Below are positions 33,238 through 44,110 of a DNA stretch of 64,000 bases, piece after piece. Source of the DNA: Symbiotaphrina buchneri (taxonomy: Eukaryota > Ascomycota > Symbiotaphrinales > Symbiotaphrinaceae); the NCBI GenBank assembly GCA_001599915.1, contig BCIG01000008.1, positions 558,001-622,000 of the forward strand, read 5' to 3'. How positions within the stretch are numbered: position 1 is the first letter of the stretch; the number at the start of each line of letters is the position of its first letter. The notes under the pieces are model-generated. The model made no database searches. It saw only the letters and a list, made by a program, of their open reading frames with translations, and was not told the origin of the DNA. A program made the position numbers and the translations under genes.

Positions 33238-34835
33238 TTACACTCCAAACGCCTCCCACGCTTTCCAACCAGTGCCAGGATGCTGTGGATCTTTAGGATG
33301 TACTCCAATGAGGCCGGCCCATGTGATGACAGGGCTATCTTTCTCGAAGGCTCGAACGAGCTCATGAGAGCGCTTGCTGCATCCAGCTCGCAGTCCTTAC
33401 ATCTCTTACCCAGATGTACCTTAGCCTAAGTGTTTGGATATAAATCCGGAGCTCTTCCTGCTCCATGAACCGTTTCCGTATCAAGTTATGGAGGAACACA
33501 ACTAGATAGCGTATGGCTTGCGCTTGAGCATCTCTCCCAAGCCGGACATCAGCGTCTTCAGTCGTGGTGTCAGTCTCGACATGAGTGCTGCTTGCCTCGC
33601 CATAAGTAGAGCGATTCTCTGATGAGCTGCCATCCATCCTCTCAATGACATCGAGACAATGCTCAATGTATCCATGCACAACCCACCGGGCCTCTGCAAG
33701 TACCCCCTCTCCCAAAAGAGCATTAATGAGATTCATTGCGGCAATTGTCACCGGAAGCCGCGACAGAGTAGCGAGTAGCTCTGTCTGCAGACTGCTCCGA
33801 TACCCACCCTCGCGTTCTTGTAGGAGGGCTCCAACAAGTCGAGAAGTAAAGAGCGGATGTGTATCCGTAATCACCGGTAGAACATCTGCGACCTGAGAGT
33901 ATATTAAAGGGCATTCCACAGGCTTCAGGTTCCTGGGATTGGCCCAGAAATGACCGAAATCAACCTCGACATCTGCATGCTTCAGAGCAGTGTCCAGTGC
34001 GTCGCAGATGAAATGATGTTCACTATGATGATCACAGGAGAGGGCCCGCGCCGTCGAGTCATGGACGCTGCTATCACTGCTCTCCGCCTCAGCAGCTACG
34101 TCTGACTTATCATAAACCCCTTGCTCTTCCAATATCTTCGTGTACTTTTCGATATCGACGCTCAAACGTAGCCCGTTGCTAAGCAATGTGTCTTTCATGA
34201 CAGCTTCATGAACGTTTGCTGGAGTGAGGCCCTCAAGCTACCGCGACCATCAGTCCTTTGCACTGCAACATCGATATACCAGGGTGAGCTCACGGTGCTT
34301 GCCTCTTTCAACAGAATTGTCCGGACAAATTCAACCATCACAGCCACTGGCTCAGCACTTTTGAAGAGTTCATTTCCTACAGCTGTGACGCTGTTCGCCT
34401 TGCCGTGAGCGTCCTCCCATTTTCTAACAATTTGAACCCAATGTGATAAGAAAGGGTTCTTGGCCAGCTCGAGGTGCCGATAGAGATGAGCGAGAATGAA
34501 TTCTAGATTGACCACTCCGGCAATCTTCGCCGTATGTGCTATGTCTTAAGAGTGTAATTAGCCTTGAAAGCTCAAGCAATGCCAGAGGATGGCGCGCTAC
34601 CTAGTGCCAGGACTCCTTCTACCCAGCATGTGATATCCAGTGCCAACTGGAATGTTTTGCCCTCGTCTTCAAGAATCTCCTTGAAGCGATCCAAGAACAA
34701 CTCCCTTGTGATGGAAAGAGGTCGGCGGTAAGCCAAAATAAGAGGTGCCAACCCAGACGGCACACGTTTACCATCTCCGTAAATTGTCGCATTCATCCCC
34801 GGAGCCATATCAGGCGCCTGGTCTCCATGGGGCAT
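33238..34835 (-). CDS. Conserved-looking helical protein of unknown function
   Basis: I do not recognise this gene. Four exons (34601-34835, 34294-34538, 33420-34237, 33238-33376) join in phase to 478 residues. The joins read smoothly: VLAL|AHTAKIAGVV, KEAST|LEGLTPANVHEAV and a last join RLSKRSHELVRAF. The last intron is only 43 bp; without it the frame ends at 33362, giving a shorter C-terminus. The protein is mostly alpha-helical, without signal peptide, membrane helix or catalytic motif that I can see. It has an acidic Ser-rich segment in the middle (AEAESSDSSVHD) and ends ITWAGLIGVHPKDP, then GTGWKAWEAFGV. The coherent C-terminus after the short intron supports the model. The function is open. 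Confidence 0.72.
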
Positions 34836-35475
34836 TGGCAGCCATCAAGAGGAGCTGTGCCTTCGCATTGTCGCGGGGTGGCATGTAACCATATGCTGGA
34901 AGACCCGGTCGCGTTGGCAAGCGGTACTTTGTAAGTTGAGGTTTAAGTTAGTTGCGCGATGCTATGTTGGGGTTTATTTATGACCACACACGTCACGCTT
35001 ATTGGAAGGTGCCGGGCCAGGACATGTCACGATCGGGTCAAAATAGGGAATTGTGCGCTATTGTTATTTACACGCGCTTGTGCCACAGGATTTCTAGATG
35101 TAACTAAGCTTTTCATTGACGTCGCTCGAATTAATCTACACAACGAACCCTACTCCAAGAGCAACATGTAAGAAACCTAACGTCCCTCTCTAATCCACTC
35201 CGATTCCGAGCAGTGGCGTAGAGGAACACCAAGTCCCTGGCAGAAACTCTTCATCCCCATATCGAAGCATGCGGGCAGTGGTAATCAACTAGTACTTGCG
35301 TACCGGTAGTGTCGCCAAGCAACGGTCGATGCGGAATCAGCCGGATGCAATTGACGAGAGAAATAAGAGCGCTGAGGCCGAGAAGTTCGCAGTTGGGGAA
35401 TCGCAAGAATTTGAACGGATTGAAGTTCAGAAGTTGAGGCAGGAGTACGAGTGAGAGTTGAGGAAGCGCGCAATC
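34836..35475. other. Intergenic: upstream of unknown gene, downstream of pmp3
   Basis: About 0.64 kb with only short overlapping frames. No gene, repeat or clear site seen. Confidence 0.45.
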
Positions 35476-35759
35476 TCAGTACTTCAGAATGATGTACCTG
35501 CGATCGTTAATACCCTGTTGTCGGCGAGTCGCGGAAGCAGGAACACATACAGAGCGTGGATGATACCAGGGATATAACCCAGAATCGTCAGCAGGATGTT
35601 GATCAAGAGATCGGCATTGCAGCCTCTCTCGAGGAAAACACCGAGGGGCGGTAGGATGATGGCAAGACTGGCCAAGGTGATTAGCGATCATTGCTTGCTG
35701 CGACGAGCAACACGGAGGACTTACATGATCTTGCAGATATCGCTGGCGGTGAAAGGCAT
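35476..35759 (-). CDS. pmp3: Plasma membrane proteolipid 3 (Pmp3)
   Basis: A 57-residue membrane proteolipid of the Pmp3/UPF0057 family, needed in yeast for normal plasma-membrane potential and salt tolerance. It is split over three tiny exons: 35725-35759 (MPFTASDICKI), 35551-35667 and 35476-35497 (YIILKY). The middle exon gives LAIILPPLGVFLERGCNAD and LLINILLTILGYIPGIIHAL, the two hydrophobic helices of the family. Introns are 57 and 53 bp. Reading through the second intron would give a spurious longer tail; splicing restores the conserved YIILKY end, which fixes the model. The length equals that of most fungal homologues. Confidence 0.95.
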
Positions 35760-36956
35760 CCTGATTTAAGCTGCGCAGAGACGATTTGAGACTGTGAGAG
35801 GTGTAGCGAAGGCGACAACTTGAGCAGATAGTGACGGGCTTCGACGAGAAGAAAAGTCTGGTGTGGAGCGGTTGAGGAGGTTGGTAGTGCGATGGGCAGC
35901 GATGGTACCTTATTTATTAATCCGGGACGCTTGCCTGTGGCCGGTCGGAACACCAGCGAGCGAGGCGGGCAGCAAAGGACAGAAAGGAACGTCACTGGGG
36001 GATGCTTTCACCTAGAGAGCGCCACAGCCATGCCCATTCCAGAAGACCCGGTACGAGCAATGAACGAAGGCAGGACTTTCGCACCAGCCACACGTCCAAC
36101 GAGTACTCGACGTCATATGCAAACTGTACTCGGAACAAAAAATACATAATGAGTGGAGTTTGGTTCTACACGCCGTACGGGGTTCTCACAGGCGGGTATG
36201 CCAAGTTACTCACTTGGCTCGCGGGCACGAGTTGCAGGGTCACAGGCAGCGTAAAAAGAACCGAACGTTTCATCAACATGCAGCACCGCCACGGTGATGA
36301 GGTGGGTTGTTCACATCATTTCCTTGCTCCTGTCCACTCCGCACTTGGTACTGCCAGAGAGATGTTGCAAGTCACGGGCAATATCTTCACCTTCGAGACT
36401 GTTGATCGAGGCATCCATGACAACGATGATAGAGATCTTCGTTGGATTACCGTCTCTAAGGAGTATCGATTTGTGCGTACGAAGTTTAATCCCAAACACA
36501 TGGGGTTAGCTTCAGCAGGGTAGTCTATGAATAGCAGCACATGACCTTTCCCTCGCCTTCCTTACCCGCTCGCCTGGGATCCGACTTGGCACTGGAGCTT
36601 TCCGTCTGCTGCCCTGCCCTGCCTGGTGCGTCACTCGACATCCGTGCGCCTGATTTTTATGAGATTATTCTTCAGGCATACTCCATTTCGGTAGATGTAC
36701 CAAATCATAAACAGAAATATTCATTATTCAGGGTATGGGCGAAGTGGACTTCATAACCAAAGGTATATCGTGCGTTCAAAGTAGGCGCAAAAATCTGCGT
36801 ACTGTCAGCAGACATTCTTGCTGGGGAGAACTTCGAATATTTTCGACTTCCAGTTTGGTTCGGTACGGGCTTTGCCCAATCATGCCTCGATGACAAGGGG
36901 CTGGATTCAGGAGGTAGCGAACAGCAACTCCTTACCTACGGCTGCATCTTCCCCGC
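35760..36956. promoter_or_regulatory. Divergent promoter region pmp3/bmt6
   Basis: About 1.2 kb between divergent start codons. The open frames inside it show no family signature and overlap. I see no specific regulatory motif. Confidence 0.45.
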
Positions 36957-38200
36957 ATGGCACCAAATGTCAGAAATCGGGGCAAGGCCACCAGTCATAA
37001 GTCCAGATCCACAGCAAAAGAGCAAAACAAAGGGAATGGGAGGCCTGCTCGCAATGCAGCCTCCATAGGCACTGTGAATCCCGACGATGCGCCGCCCCTA
37101 GTGCCCCTGGAATTGCAGCAGTTGTTACTCAATATCTTCAAGAATTCCTTCTTCAGAAGTGAACCAGAAGAGTTCCGCTCCACTTTGCAGGAAGTCAAGC
37201 AACATCTGTATAACAGAGACTTTCAAAAGGCGTTCGGCAACGAACGATATCTCGAAGCATATGCTCTGCGATGGAGCCCGAGCCGCGCCTTGGGTTACCT
37301 TGACATTTTCTATACTGTGTCACAACACCTGCGGCGCAGAAACCAGGTTGTGTCTCCTGAAGATCTTAAACCGTCATCTGCCGTGGCTACGAATCATGAA
37401 TACCGCATCGCCTGCCTTGGAGGAGGTGCTGGTGCTGAAGTTGTGGCGCTTGCGGGACTCTGCAAGCTCCTAGGACACCAATTGACTCCTTCGGAAGTCG
37501 TACCCCATGGCTCTGACGGTGCACCTGTACCGGACGAACAGCGGGAGGAGTCCTCGGGATCCACAGATACCTCGACAGGCATCAAGGTCTCCGTTACTGC
37601 TTTGGATATAGCGGACTGGAAACGAGTGTTATTGAAGCTTCAGGAGGCTATGACTAGTCCGCCTGCACTGTCCTTGTACGCTTCAGCGGCCGCAAGAGCG
37701 TCAAACCGACAGTTACTCTCGAATGATCAATTTTATTTGTCATTTGTCCAGAAAGATCTACTCGAACTTCCGCAGGAAGAGCTTCCTGATCTATTACATG
37801 ATGCATCTTTGGTGACACTGATGTTCACGCTCAATGAGCTCTACTCCGCTTCGATAGGGAAAGCGACAAAACTTCTTTTAAACATTGGCTCCGCAGTTCG
37901 CGTGGGAACACTGCTGTTGGTGGTCGACAGCCCAGGGAGTTATTCCACGGTTTCCATTGGAAGGGACACAGGTGCAGCAGGCAACACGCCGGCGAGCGAG
38001 AAGAAATATCCCATGCAGTGGCTTCTAGACCGCACTCTCCTGGAGTCACCTTCAGGGGCAGATTCTAGTGGAAGTCCAACTCTACGTGGGAAAAGCTGGA
38101 GTCCGATGATTCCAGATGGTTCCGATTGCCTGAAGGCTTGAAGTATCCTATCGATCTGGAGAATATGCGGTATCAATTGCACCTCTACCGGAGAACATGA
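36957..38200 (+). CDS. bmt6: 25S rRNA uridine-N3 methyltransferase-like (Bmt6), frameshift near 3' end
   Basis: SAM-dependent methyltransferase of the family containing yeast Bmt6, which makes m3U in 25S rRNA. The first frame is open from ATG 36957, with NIFKNSFFRSEPEEF, ALRWSPSRALGYLDIF, the SAM-binding IACLGGGAGAEVVALAGLCK, VTALDIADW, and TLMFTLNELYSAS followed by LLVVDSPGSYSTV. It ends prematurely at 38141. A second frame, offset by one base, continues with WEKLESDDSRWFRLPEGLKY and PIDLENMRYQLHLYRRT to a TGA at 38200, which is the expected family C-terminus. A stop in that second frame at 38066-38068 places the break between 38069 and about 38085. No intron of plausible size bridges it, so a one-base deletion or sequencing error is likely. 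Confidence 0.8.
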
Positions 38201-38543
38201 GCGGCGGTCAGGAGATGGGAAAGGATTGTCAACTTCTGCAACGAATTCAGGCTAACATGAAGCTCGCAACTACTGCTCTCATGTATAGGCGATAGTAAGG
38301 CGCTTGACTTGGAACCGTATTGAGCCTGAGACAACCTGGCAGCGGGAGCACATTTTCCAAAGCTACGTAGTGAGGTCGTAGACCGGTCCACTGGAAACGG
38401 ACACGGACCCGGATGACACCAGGGTCATTGCAGGAGAAATAGACGTGGAGAACCATGTGGTCTTTGACAGGTGTAGATTTATGTCTTTATTCTTAGGCAA
38501 ACGTGCTCAATGTAGCCCGACCCATTGTCCGATATCATAAAAT
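38201..38543. other. Convergent intergenic region
   Basis: About 0.34 kb between the 3' ends of bmt6 and the eL22 gene. Nothing further seen. Confidence 0.5.
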
Positions 38544-39151
38544 CTACTCTTCATCCTCATCGGCCTCGTCGTTCACAACGTTGAAGAACCGGAGCTCGTA
38601 AACACCCTTCGATGTCGACACCACGCGGAGCCAGTCACGGAGCTGTTGCTTCTTCAGGAACTTCTTGGTCCTGTCACTCTTGTTAACGTCCGCTCAATAC
38701 TATCCATATCAACGGGATACTCACAGGTACTTGAGGTAGCGACCGGAGAACTGGATGTGGGAGATGACTTCGATCTTTCCATCGCCAACCTGGGAGATCT
38801 GAACGGTGTCCCCCAAGTTACCGACACGGCCCTCAACCTTGATCTTGTCGTGCAGGAACTTTTCGAAAGCCGAGACGTCGAAGATCTTGTCGCTGGCAGG
38901 TTGCGAAGCGTTGATTATGAACTATGCAGAGTCTCAGCATCCACAATGGCCAAACCACAGGTCACTATGCCCACTGACCTTCTTTGTAACCTTGGCCGGC
39001 TTGCCCTTGGGCGTGCTGCGCGTAGCAGTCTTCTATATTCACGAAAAACACTTAGCCTACTGCTCGAGCATTATCCCCCAGGTATAGGAGGGCGAGCAGC
39101 AAAGCGGTGCTCTAAACTGGTGATACATACTGTTCCGTGGTGAGGACCCAT
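38544..39151 (-). CDS. rpl22: 60S ribosomal protein eL22
   Basis: Structural protein of the large cytosolic ribosomal subunit. Exons 39131-39151, 38979-39032, 38725-38921 and 38544-38670 give 132 residues. Conserved blocks are [57 protein letters not shown], and [20 protein letters not shown], then FFNVVND and an acidic tail ADEDEE. The last intron (38671-38724) ends GTGACAG and restores YLTKKF. The first exon is the weakest part: the 21-nt MGPHHGT exon is the first ATG that joins in phase, but the true N-terminus could lie on another upstream exon. The gene is divergent from translin. Confidence 0.88.
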
Positions 39152-39787
39152 TGTGTTTGTGCTTTGAACGTGGTCGCAAAGAGGTTGATATCCTGCGCCG
39201 TGAGGTTGGGTCGTTGCGGTTCCTGGTCTCGAACTTTTTCGCTCGAGGTTGCGCAGTTGTGGGCTAGGTTGCGCTTGGACGGCGATCTCCGTTGTAGGGC
39301 TTTTAGCTCCTGTGCCCTAACGATCTTCCCGCCTGCAACGACCCTGATCACCGCAAATGTACAGCAGGCCTTGCTAACTCCTATTCATCCTGCTTAACCT
39401 TGATTCGCTGATAGAAATCCAACCTGGTCCATGACTGCGGAACTCGCAGTGTGCCTGCCATCGGAGGAGATAGAGAGGGGAGCCAGCCTCGGCAAGGCTC
39501 TGTAGCTCCGTAACCTGAGCATAATCCCCATTAGATATCATAGTTTGACCTTCCAACTGTAGGAGTACAATCTGGTGTAAGCAAACGTGCAGTATTGGTC
39601 ATGCGCTTTGTCTGCGAGGGATTTGGTGAATCAACGTTGTAAGGCCTAGGGAGGACCTGCAAGCAAACGAATCTTCAAGCCCCTACGCGCATTTGCTTGA
39701 ACTTCAGCCAACCTCTTCCTGTCCGCTGCTCTACAGACATCCACTCTTGACAAAGTAAGCTACAAGAGACATTATATATCCACCAAT
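39152..39787. promoter_or_regulatory. Divergent promoter region eL22/translin
   Basis: About 0.64 kb between divergent starts. It should contain the ribosomal protein gene promoter. I see no distinct motif that I would name. Confidence 0.45.
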
Positions 39788-40863
39788 ATGGAGGAAGGCA
39801 AGATCCCCGGCATGGTAGATCCGGCTGTCTTCGAAGATCTCCAAGCCGCAGTTGACGAAGATACCAAAATCCGTGATGTAGGCTCTTCCGTGCTGGGGTC
39901 TGAGACCGTGGATTAACATTGGCTCAGGAACTCAGAGAGTTCGTCAAGGCTCTGGAGCGTCAAGGTATCAAGATCAGCCTATTGCTGTCATAGGAGACAA
40001 TTGCTGATAAGCACAGGGCGGACGGCCATATCGGTCCTTTCACGAGTTCACTCAACACCTACTACGCACCGTAAGTGTATGAGATACTGCTTAAGTTTCT
40101 TTTTTGACTTGAATCAACTAGACGCTACTGTTGTGGAGGCCAGCGAGAAGGCCATCAAGGAAGAAGCGGAGACGGTGTCTAAACTATCCGAAGTTGCTTC
40201 ACGTTACCCCTACTACAAGTACAACAATACTTGGACAAGGGAGATGCAGAATTTTGTATGTCAGACTGCAGTAGCTCATTGGATTTGCATCGGGACTAAC
40301 ATGCTGCAGTCGTTCGCCATTGTCTTATGCGGATGGCTTGGGGGTTTCAATGGAGAACAAGGCCGTCTCCTGACCATTGAACAGGTGGGGGAAATCATGA
40401 ATGGTACGTTAAGGCTTCCACTGTGCTGGAGGCACAAGCTGAGCATCCGCCTCTGCTAGTGCCTGTCAATCTCAAGGACCGGGATGCTTTCCATCTGACC
40501 ATCGAGGAATATCTTCTCTCCCTCACAAGCCTCATAGAGGAGCTGGTAAGTGACTTGGCTTTGATAGCGGATCTCTCTCACTGTCTATAGTCTCGGCTTG
40601 CGGTCAATTCAGTGACACTGGGCGATTATCGTCTTCCTCTCCAGATCAGCAAGTTTGTGAAGAATCTTCACGCCGGCTTCCAGATCCTCAATCTCAAGAA
40701 TGACATACTACGGAGACGGAATGACGGAATCAAGTACAACGTAAGCATAAGCTTGCACACCGGAAGATCTAGCTAACAATGAGTGCAGGTTAAGAAAATC
40801 GAGGACGTTGTCTACGATCTTTCTCTGAGGAATTTGGTCCCTCCTGATGCACGGGAGACTTGA
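39788..40863 (+). CDS. tsn1: Translin
   Basis: Single-stranded nucleic-acid-binding protein that forms octamers, and with TRAX the C3PO RNase complex. Eight exons (39788-39877, 39928-39964, 40017-40070, 40122-40255, 40310-40403, 40460-40545, 40591-40740, 40789-40863) give 239 residues, the family length. Family blocks are ELREFVKALERQGRTAISVL, YYKYNNTWTREMQNF, and DAFHLTIEEYLLSLTSLIEE. They continue LSRLAVNSVTLGDYRLPLQI, then LKNDILRRRNDGIKYNVKKI and EDVVYDLSLRNL at the C-terminus, close to animal translin. All introns are 46-56 bp with GT-AG ends. The partner TRAX is not in this window. Confidence 0.94.
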
Positions 40864-41155
40864 GGATAATCCCTTGAGGGCATGTAAATAGCTATACTTA
40901 GGTGGCCCAAATCCAGAACTACCATCCAGCAATCTCGAGAATGGGACCTGGGGTGGTATCAATGCAAGGACACATGGGAGCGGATAGGAGTTGTAGGTTG
41001 TTTGGCTCAAGCCTAAATAGGAAGCCCCTTGCTGGTTGGCGCGTTTCGGAACCTACCGTGGATCGGGACATTTACATTTTGAACACCGTCGCCGTCTCAT
41101 GCCTTTTCTGTTCCTCGAGGATCCGCAGCAGTATGTTCTTCATGGCCACACGACG

Positions 41156-42006
41156 ATGAGCGCTCCTTCTCCGAAGGCCGTTGTGCCTCGGCCCTCCTTT
41201 GCTCCAATTGAGCTCGTGAATCACGACGCGGCAAAATGGTACACCCATGTCCACGCTGCCCTAATCCCCCTGGTCTTCTACATCCGCTTCGATGAGTTGG
41301 TCCGCGATCCCGTCTCGGCGCTCCTGACCTCTCTCGTGCCCATTTCCGTCCTGCAGATCAGTTATGTGGTCGTATGCCTACCTGTCGCCGGCAGGAGTAC
41401 GCCCCCGGCTACTCCGGCCAAAGCGTCTAAGACCGGGCAGCGGAAGAAGGCCGCGAACCATCAAGCCGGCATTGGAGGAAGAATCATGGTACGGGCCTCC
41501 CAAATTGGCACGCCATTCAAGCCTTTCTTCATTGCTGACGTTTTGTAGACGGCTATCCTCTCGCTCGTCCTCGCGTTGCTACTTGGGACACCGGTCCTCA
41601 TGACCCTCATGATCCTGATGGGTGCCCCGATCACGACGCACCTTCCTCATACTGCCCTTTGTGCCGCACACATGGCGCTCCTGAGCGGCTTGCCGCTGGT
41701 CTATGTGCACGGTGTTGATACTCAGAAGTGGAAGGCGGTTGCCGCGGCCCTGTTACCGGTTGACGAAGTTTTCGGTGCCGCAATAGGGGTGCTACTAGGG
41801 GCTTGGTTTGGCGCTGTGCCCATCCCCTTGGACTGGTATGGTTCCCTGCTGTTGGCAGACTGCTGGCCACTGGCTGACGACTCTTCAGGGATCGGGAATG
41901 GCAGAAATGGCCCGTTACGATCATCACTGGCTCGTACATTGGATACATTGTGGGCAAACTTGCTGGGGCCTACTTGTTCAAGGGCAAGACGATCAAATTC
42001 GATTAG
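41156..42006 (+). CDS. gpi11: GPI-anchor biosynthesis protein PIG-F/Gpi11
   Basis: ER membrane protein that supports ethanolamine-phosphate transfer to the second and third mannoses of GPI precursors. Three exons (41156-41488, 41549-41835, 41889-42006) give 245 residues. It has several hydrophobic helices, including [20 protein letters not shown]. The family block [20 protein letters not shown] is followed by [40 protein letters not shown] and [16 protein letters not shown]. The last join (TG|G) completes the conserved [10 protein letters not shown] motif, confirming the intron. The frame stays open upstream, but [15 protein letters not shown] is a reasonable start. It is convergent with endonuclease III, with about 100 bp between stop codons. 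Confidence 0.92.
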
Positions 42007-42109
42007 TTTGCCATAAAAGGCATGATAAGGCTCCCAGGCCTTATCTGTGAGGCGGATATCAAGGCGTCCGGCCCGAAGCGGGCACGGTTGTCTCCATAAA
42101 TATCTCATA

Positions 42110-43558
42110 TCACCTACTACGCCGTGATCTTCTGTTTGACCCGGCAATATCTTCTATATCGGCCAGTGTGACATCGTCCTGAACAATCTCCTGCTTGGCC
42201 TCTAGCTTGATACCATTACGATCCTTCTCCTGCTTCACCTCCGTCCTTCCCTTGGTCTTCTTTCCCACTACTGCCGCGGGACATATTCCCTTTTCAGCCA
42301 GCCTGCACTCCCCACACTTCCTCCCTACCGGCGTACACACTGTCTGACCAAACCCCACTAGGAGCGTATTGATTTCGTGCCACTTGTTCTGGGGCAGCCA
42401 ACTCTCCAAGATCTTCCGCGTCTCCTCGGGCGCCTTCGTCTTATGCCACCCCCAAAGATTTGTGATGCGGTGGACGTGCACGTCCACGCCGATGCCCTCA
42501 TCCTTGCCCCACGCCGCGCTGAGACACAGGAACGCCATCTTCGGTCCTATTCCAGGAAGGGCGAGGAGGCCTTCTAGCGTATCCGGGATATCCCCATTCC
42601 ATTGGTCTCGCAGGATGGGAGCCAGCAGTTTCATGTACTTGGTCTTGTTGTTGTGGAAGCCCACAGGGAAGATCATCTCGTTGAGCTTGACCGGGTCCAC
42701 CGCCAGGATGTTTTCGAGGGTCAACCCGGGCGCGGGAAGCCCGGCCTTGAGATTGGCCATCGCGATGGCGTTGGTGGTATCCTTCGTCTGAGAGGAAAGC
42801 AGGAGCGATATCAGGGTCTGAAAGCGTTGATCCTGCCAGAACAGTCCTTGGTCAGCATCGTGTTCCTCATCGGATGTAGTAATAGACCGTAGAAAGACAC
42901 ATACCCTCTCTGAGACTTCCGGATCCGCCAGCCTCTCGCAGCCCATAGTATCGACCGGCGCCACGATCCCCTTCCGCATCTCCTTCATTGTCTCGTACAT
43001 TTCCTCCCACCCCAGTGGCGGCTCTACTTTCTCTTCCCCTTGCGCACCGGTCATCCTCTTCGCAGGCTGCGGCTTCGCTCTCCGCCGCTGTTGTGTCTTC
43101 GCTGGGACGCTTTGCGTCGAGAATTCCTCCTCCACCGCCTCGACCTTGACCAGCGTGTGCACCAGTGTCGGATCCCTTGCCTCACTCGAGGTCACCGGCG
43201 TCTCAGCGCCCCTCTTCCTCTTTCTGCCGGCCTCAACTCCCCCTATCCGTGTCGTCCTCTCGCCGTCTGTGTCACTACCCCGGGGCGCACTCCCTACGGA
43301 ACTCAACGGCGACGACAGCCCCGAGCTCAGACCGCCCGCCGACTGCGTCCCATCAGCCGCGACCTCTGGCGATGCGTTCTCGTGCAGCCCGCTATTGGCA
43401 GTCCCAGGCGCCGCAAAGGCCGTTAGGGCCTTCGCGAACCGGCGCGTCGTCTTGCGCGCGGTCACGGGTGAGGATGTGTTGCGGGCGCGGAGACCAGAGG
43501 AAGAGGAAAGGCTGGACAGCGCTCTGGAAGCATCGTGGGATAGACACGACGTCCGCAT
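42110..43558 (-). CDS. ntg1: Endonuclease III homologue (Ntg1/Nth1)
   Basis: Bifunctional DNA glycosylase/AP lyase for oxidised pyrimidines in nucleus and mitochondria. Two exons (42905-43558 and 42110-42832) give 458 residues. The 72-bp intron is in frame and stop-free, so retention would add 24 residues. It is inferred because GTATGT and CTGGCAG ends flank it and because [22 protein letters not shown] is the normal sequence. The helix-hairpin-helix [13 protein letters not shown] contains the catalytic Lys, and [12 protein letters not shown] carries the catalytic Asp. Four Cys for a [4Fe-4S] cluster lie in [20 protein letters not shown] long Ser/Arg-rich N-terminal extension could hold mitochondrial and nuclear targeting signals. 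Confidence 0.93.
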   Translation of the reverse strand: MRTSCLSHDASRALSSLSSSSGLRARNTSSPVTARKTTRRFAKALTAFAAPGTANSGLHENASPEVAADGTQSAGGLSSGLSSPLSSVGSAPRGSDTDGERTTRIGGVEAGRKRKRGAETPVTSSEARDPTLVHTLVKVEAVEEEFSTQSVPAKTQQRRRAKPQPAKRMTGAQGEEKVEPPLGWEEMYETMKEMRKGIVAPVDTMGCERLADPEVSERVCVFLRSITTSDEEHDADQGLFWQDQRFQTLISLLLSSQTKDTTNAIAMANLKAGLPAPGLTLENILAVDPVKLNEMIFPVGFHNNKTKYMKLLAPILRDQWNGDIPDTLEGLLALPGIGPKMAFLCLSAAWGKDEGIGVDVHVHRITNLWGWHKTKAPEETRKILESWLPQNKWHEINTLLVGFGQTVCTPVGRKCGECRLAEKGICPAAVVGKKTKGRTEVKQEKDRNGIKLEAKQEIVQDDVTLADIEDIAGSNRRSRRSR

Positions 43559-44110
43559 CCTAGCTGGGTTTTTCGATCGACGGGGATCCTCAGTACCTAA
43601 AAGACGTGGTGATTATAGAAGAGGGATTGCCTGCGGAGATCCATAGTTTTGGTGTTGCCGAAATGGGTAATGTAAGCACCAATCACAATGCAGCAATTAC
43701 AGCTTTTACAGCACGCGCTCAGGAAGGGCACCGTCCATCGGGCTTTCCGCAGGTGCCCCGAGCAGCAATTCTTAGAATCAGGACTGGCAAGGCAGAGGTG
43801 AAAAGGTTAGGCCATGCAGTGATTATTCAGTGTTGCTAATGCAAGCTCTGCCATGTGCCAAATATTTCAAAGAACCAGTTCGTTCACAACTAAAAACTAA
43901 CCACAATGTTCCCTCTATGGGTGGCTTCAGAGAAGCAAAGATTGCGCCACGGAAATGCCTGAGAAAAACATAAAGCCCTCATATCCCATGCCCGCTAAAT
44001 CGTTAAGGAGTGAAATATGCATCATGCATCGTGCTTCGTAAAGGATAGTAAATGTCTCTCAGACTCATAAAACATGTACGAGGAATCGAGATTTTGCAAC
44101 AATGACCAGT
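43559..44110. other. Intergenic: ntg1 promoter, 3' region of Ser/Thr-rich protein gene
   Basis: About 0.55 kb. It holds the upstream region of the endonuclease gene. I see nothing else I can support. Confidence 0.45.

Noticed and set aside
33362-33419. Alternative end of the unknown protein at 33362
   Set aside because: Splicing a 43-bp intron gives a longer, protein-like C-terminus; the unspliced end is short and less convincing, though it cannot be excluded.
36002-36523. 173-codon open frame in the pmp3/bmt6 promoter
   Set aside because: No family signature, overlaps other frames and lies in a divergent promoter; treated as chance.
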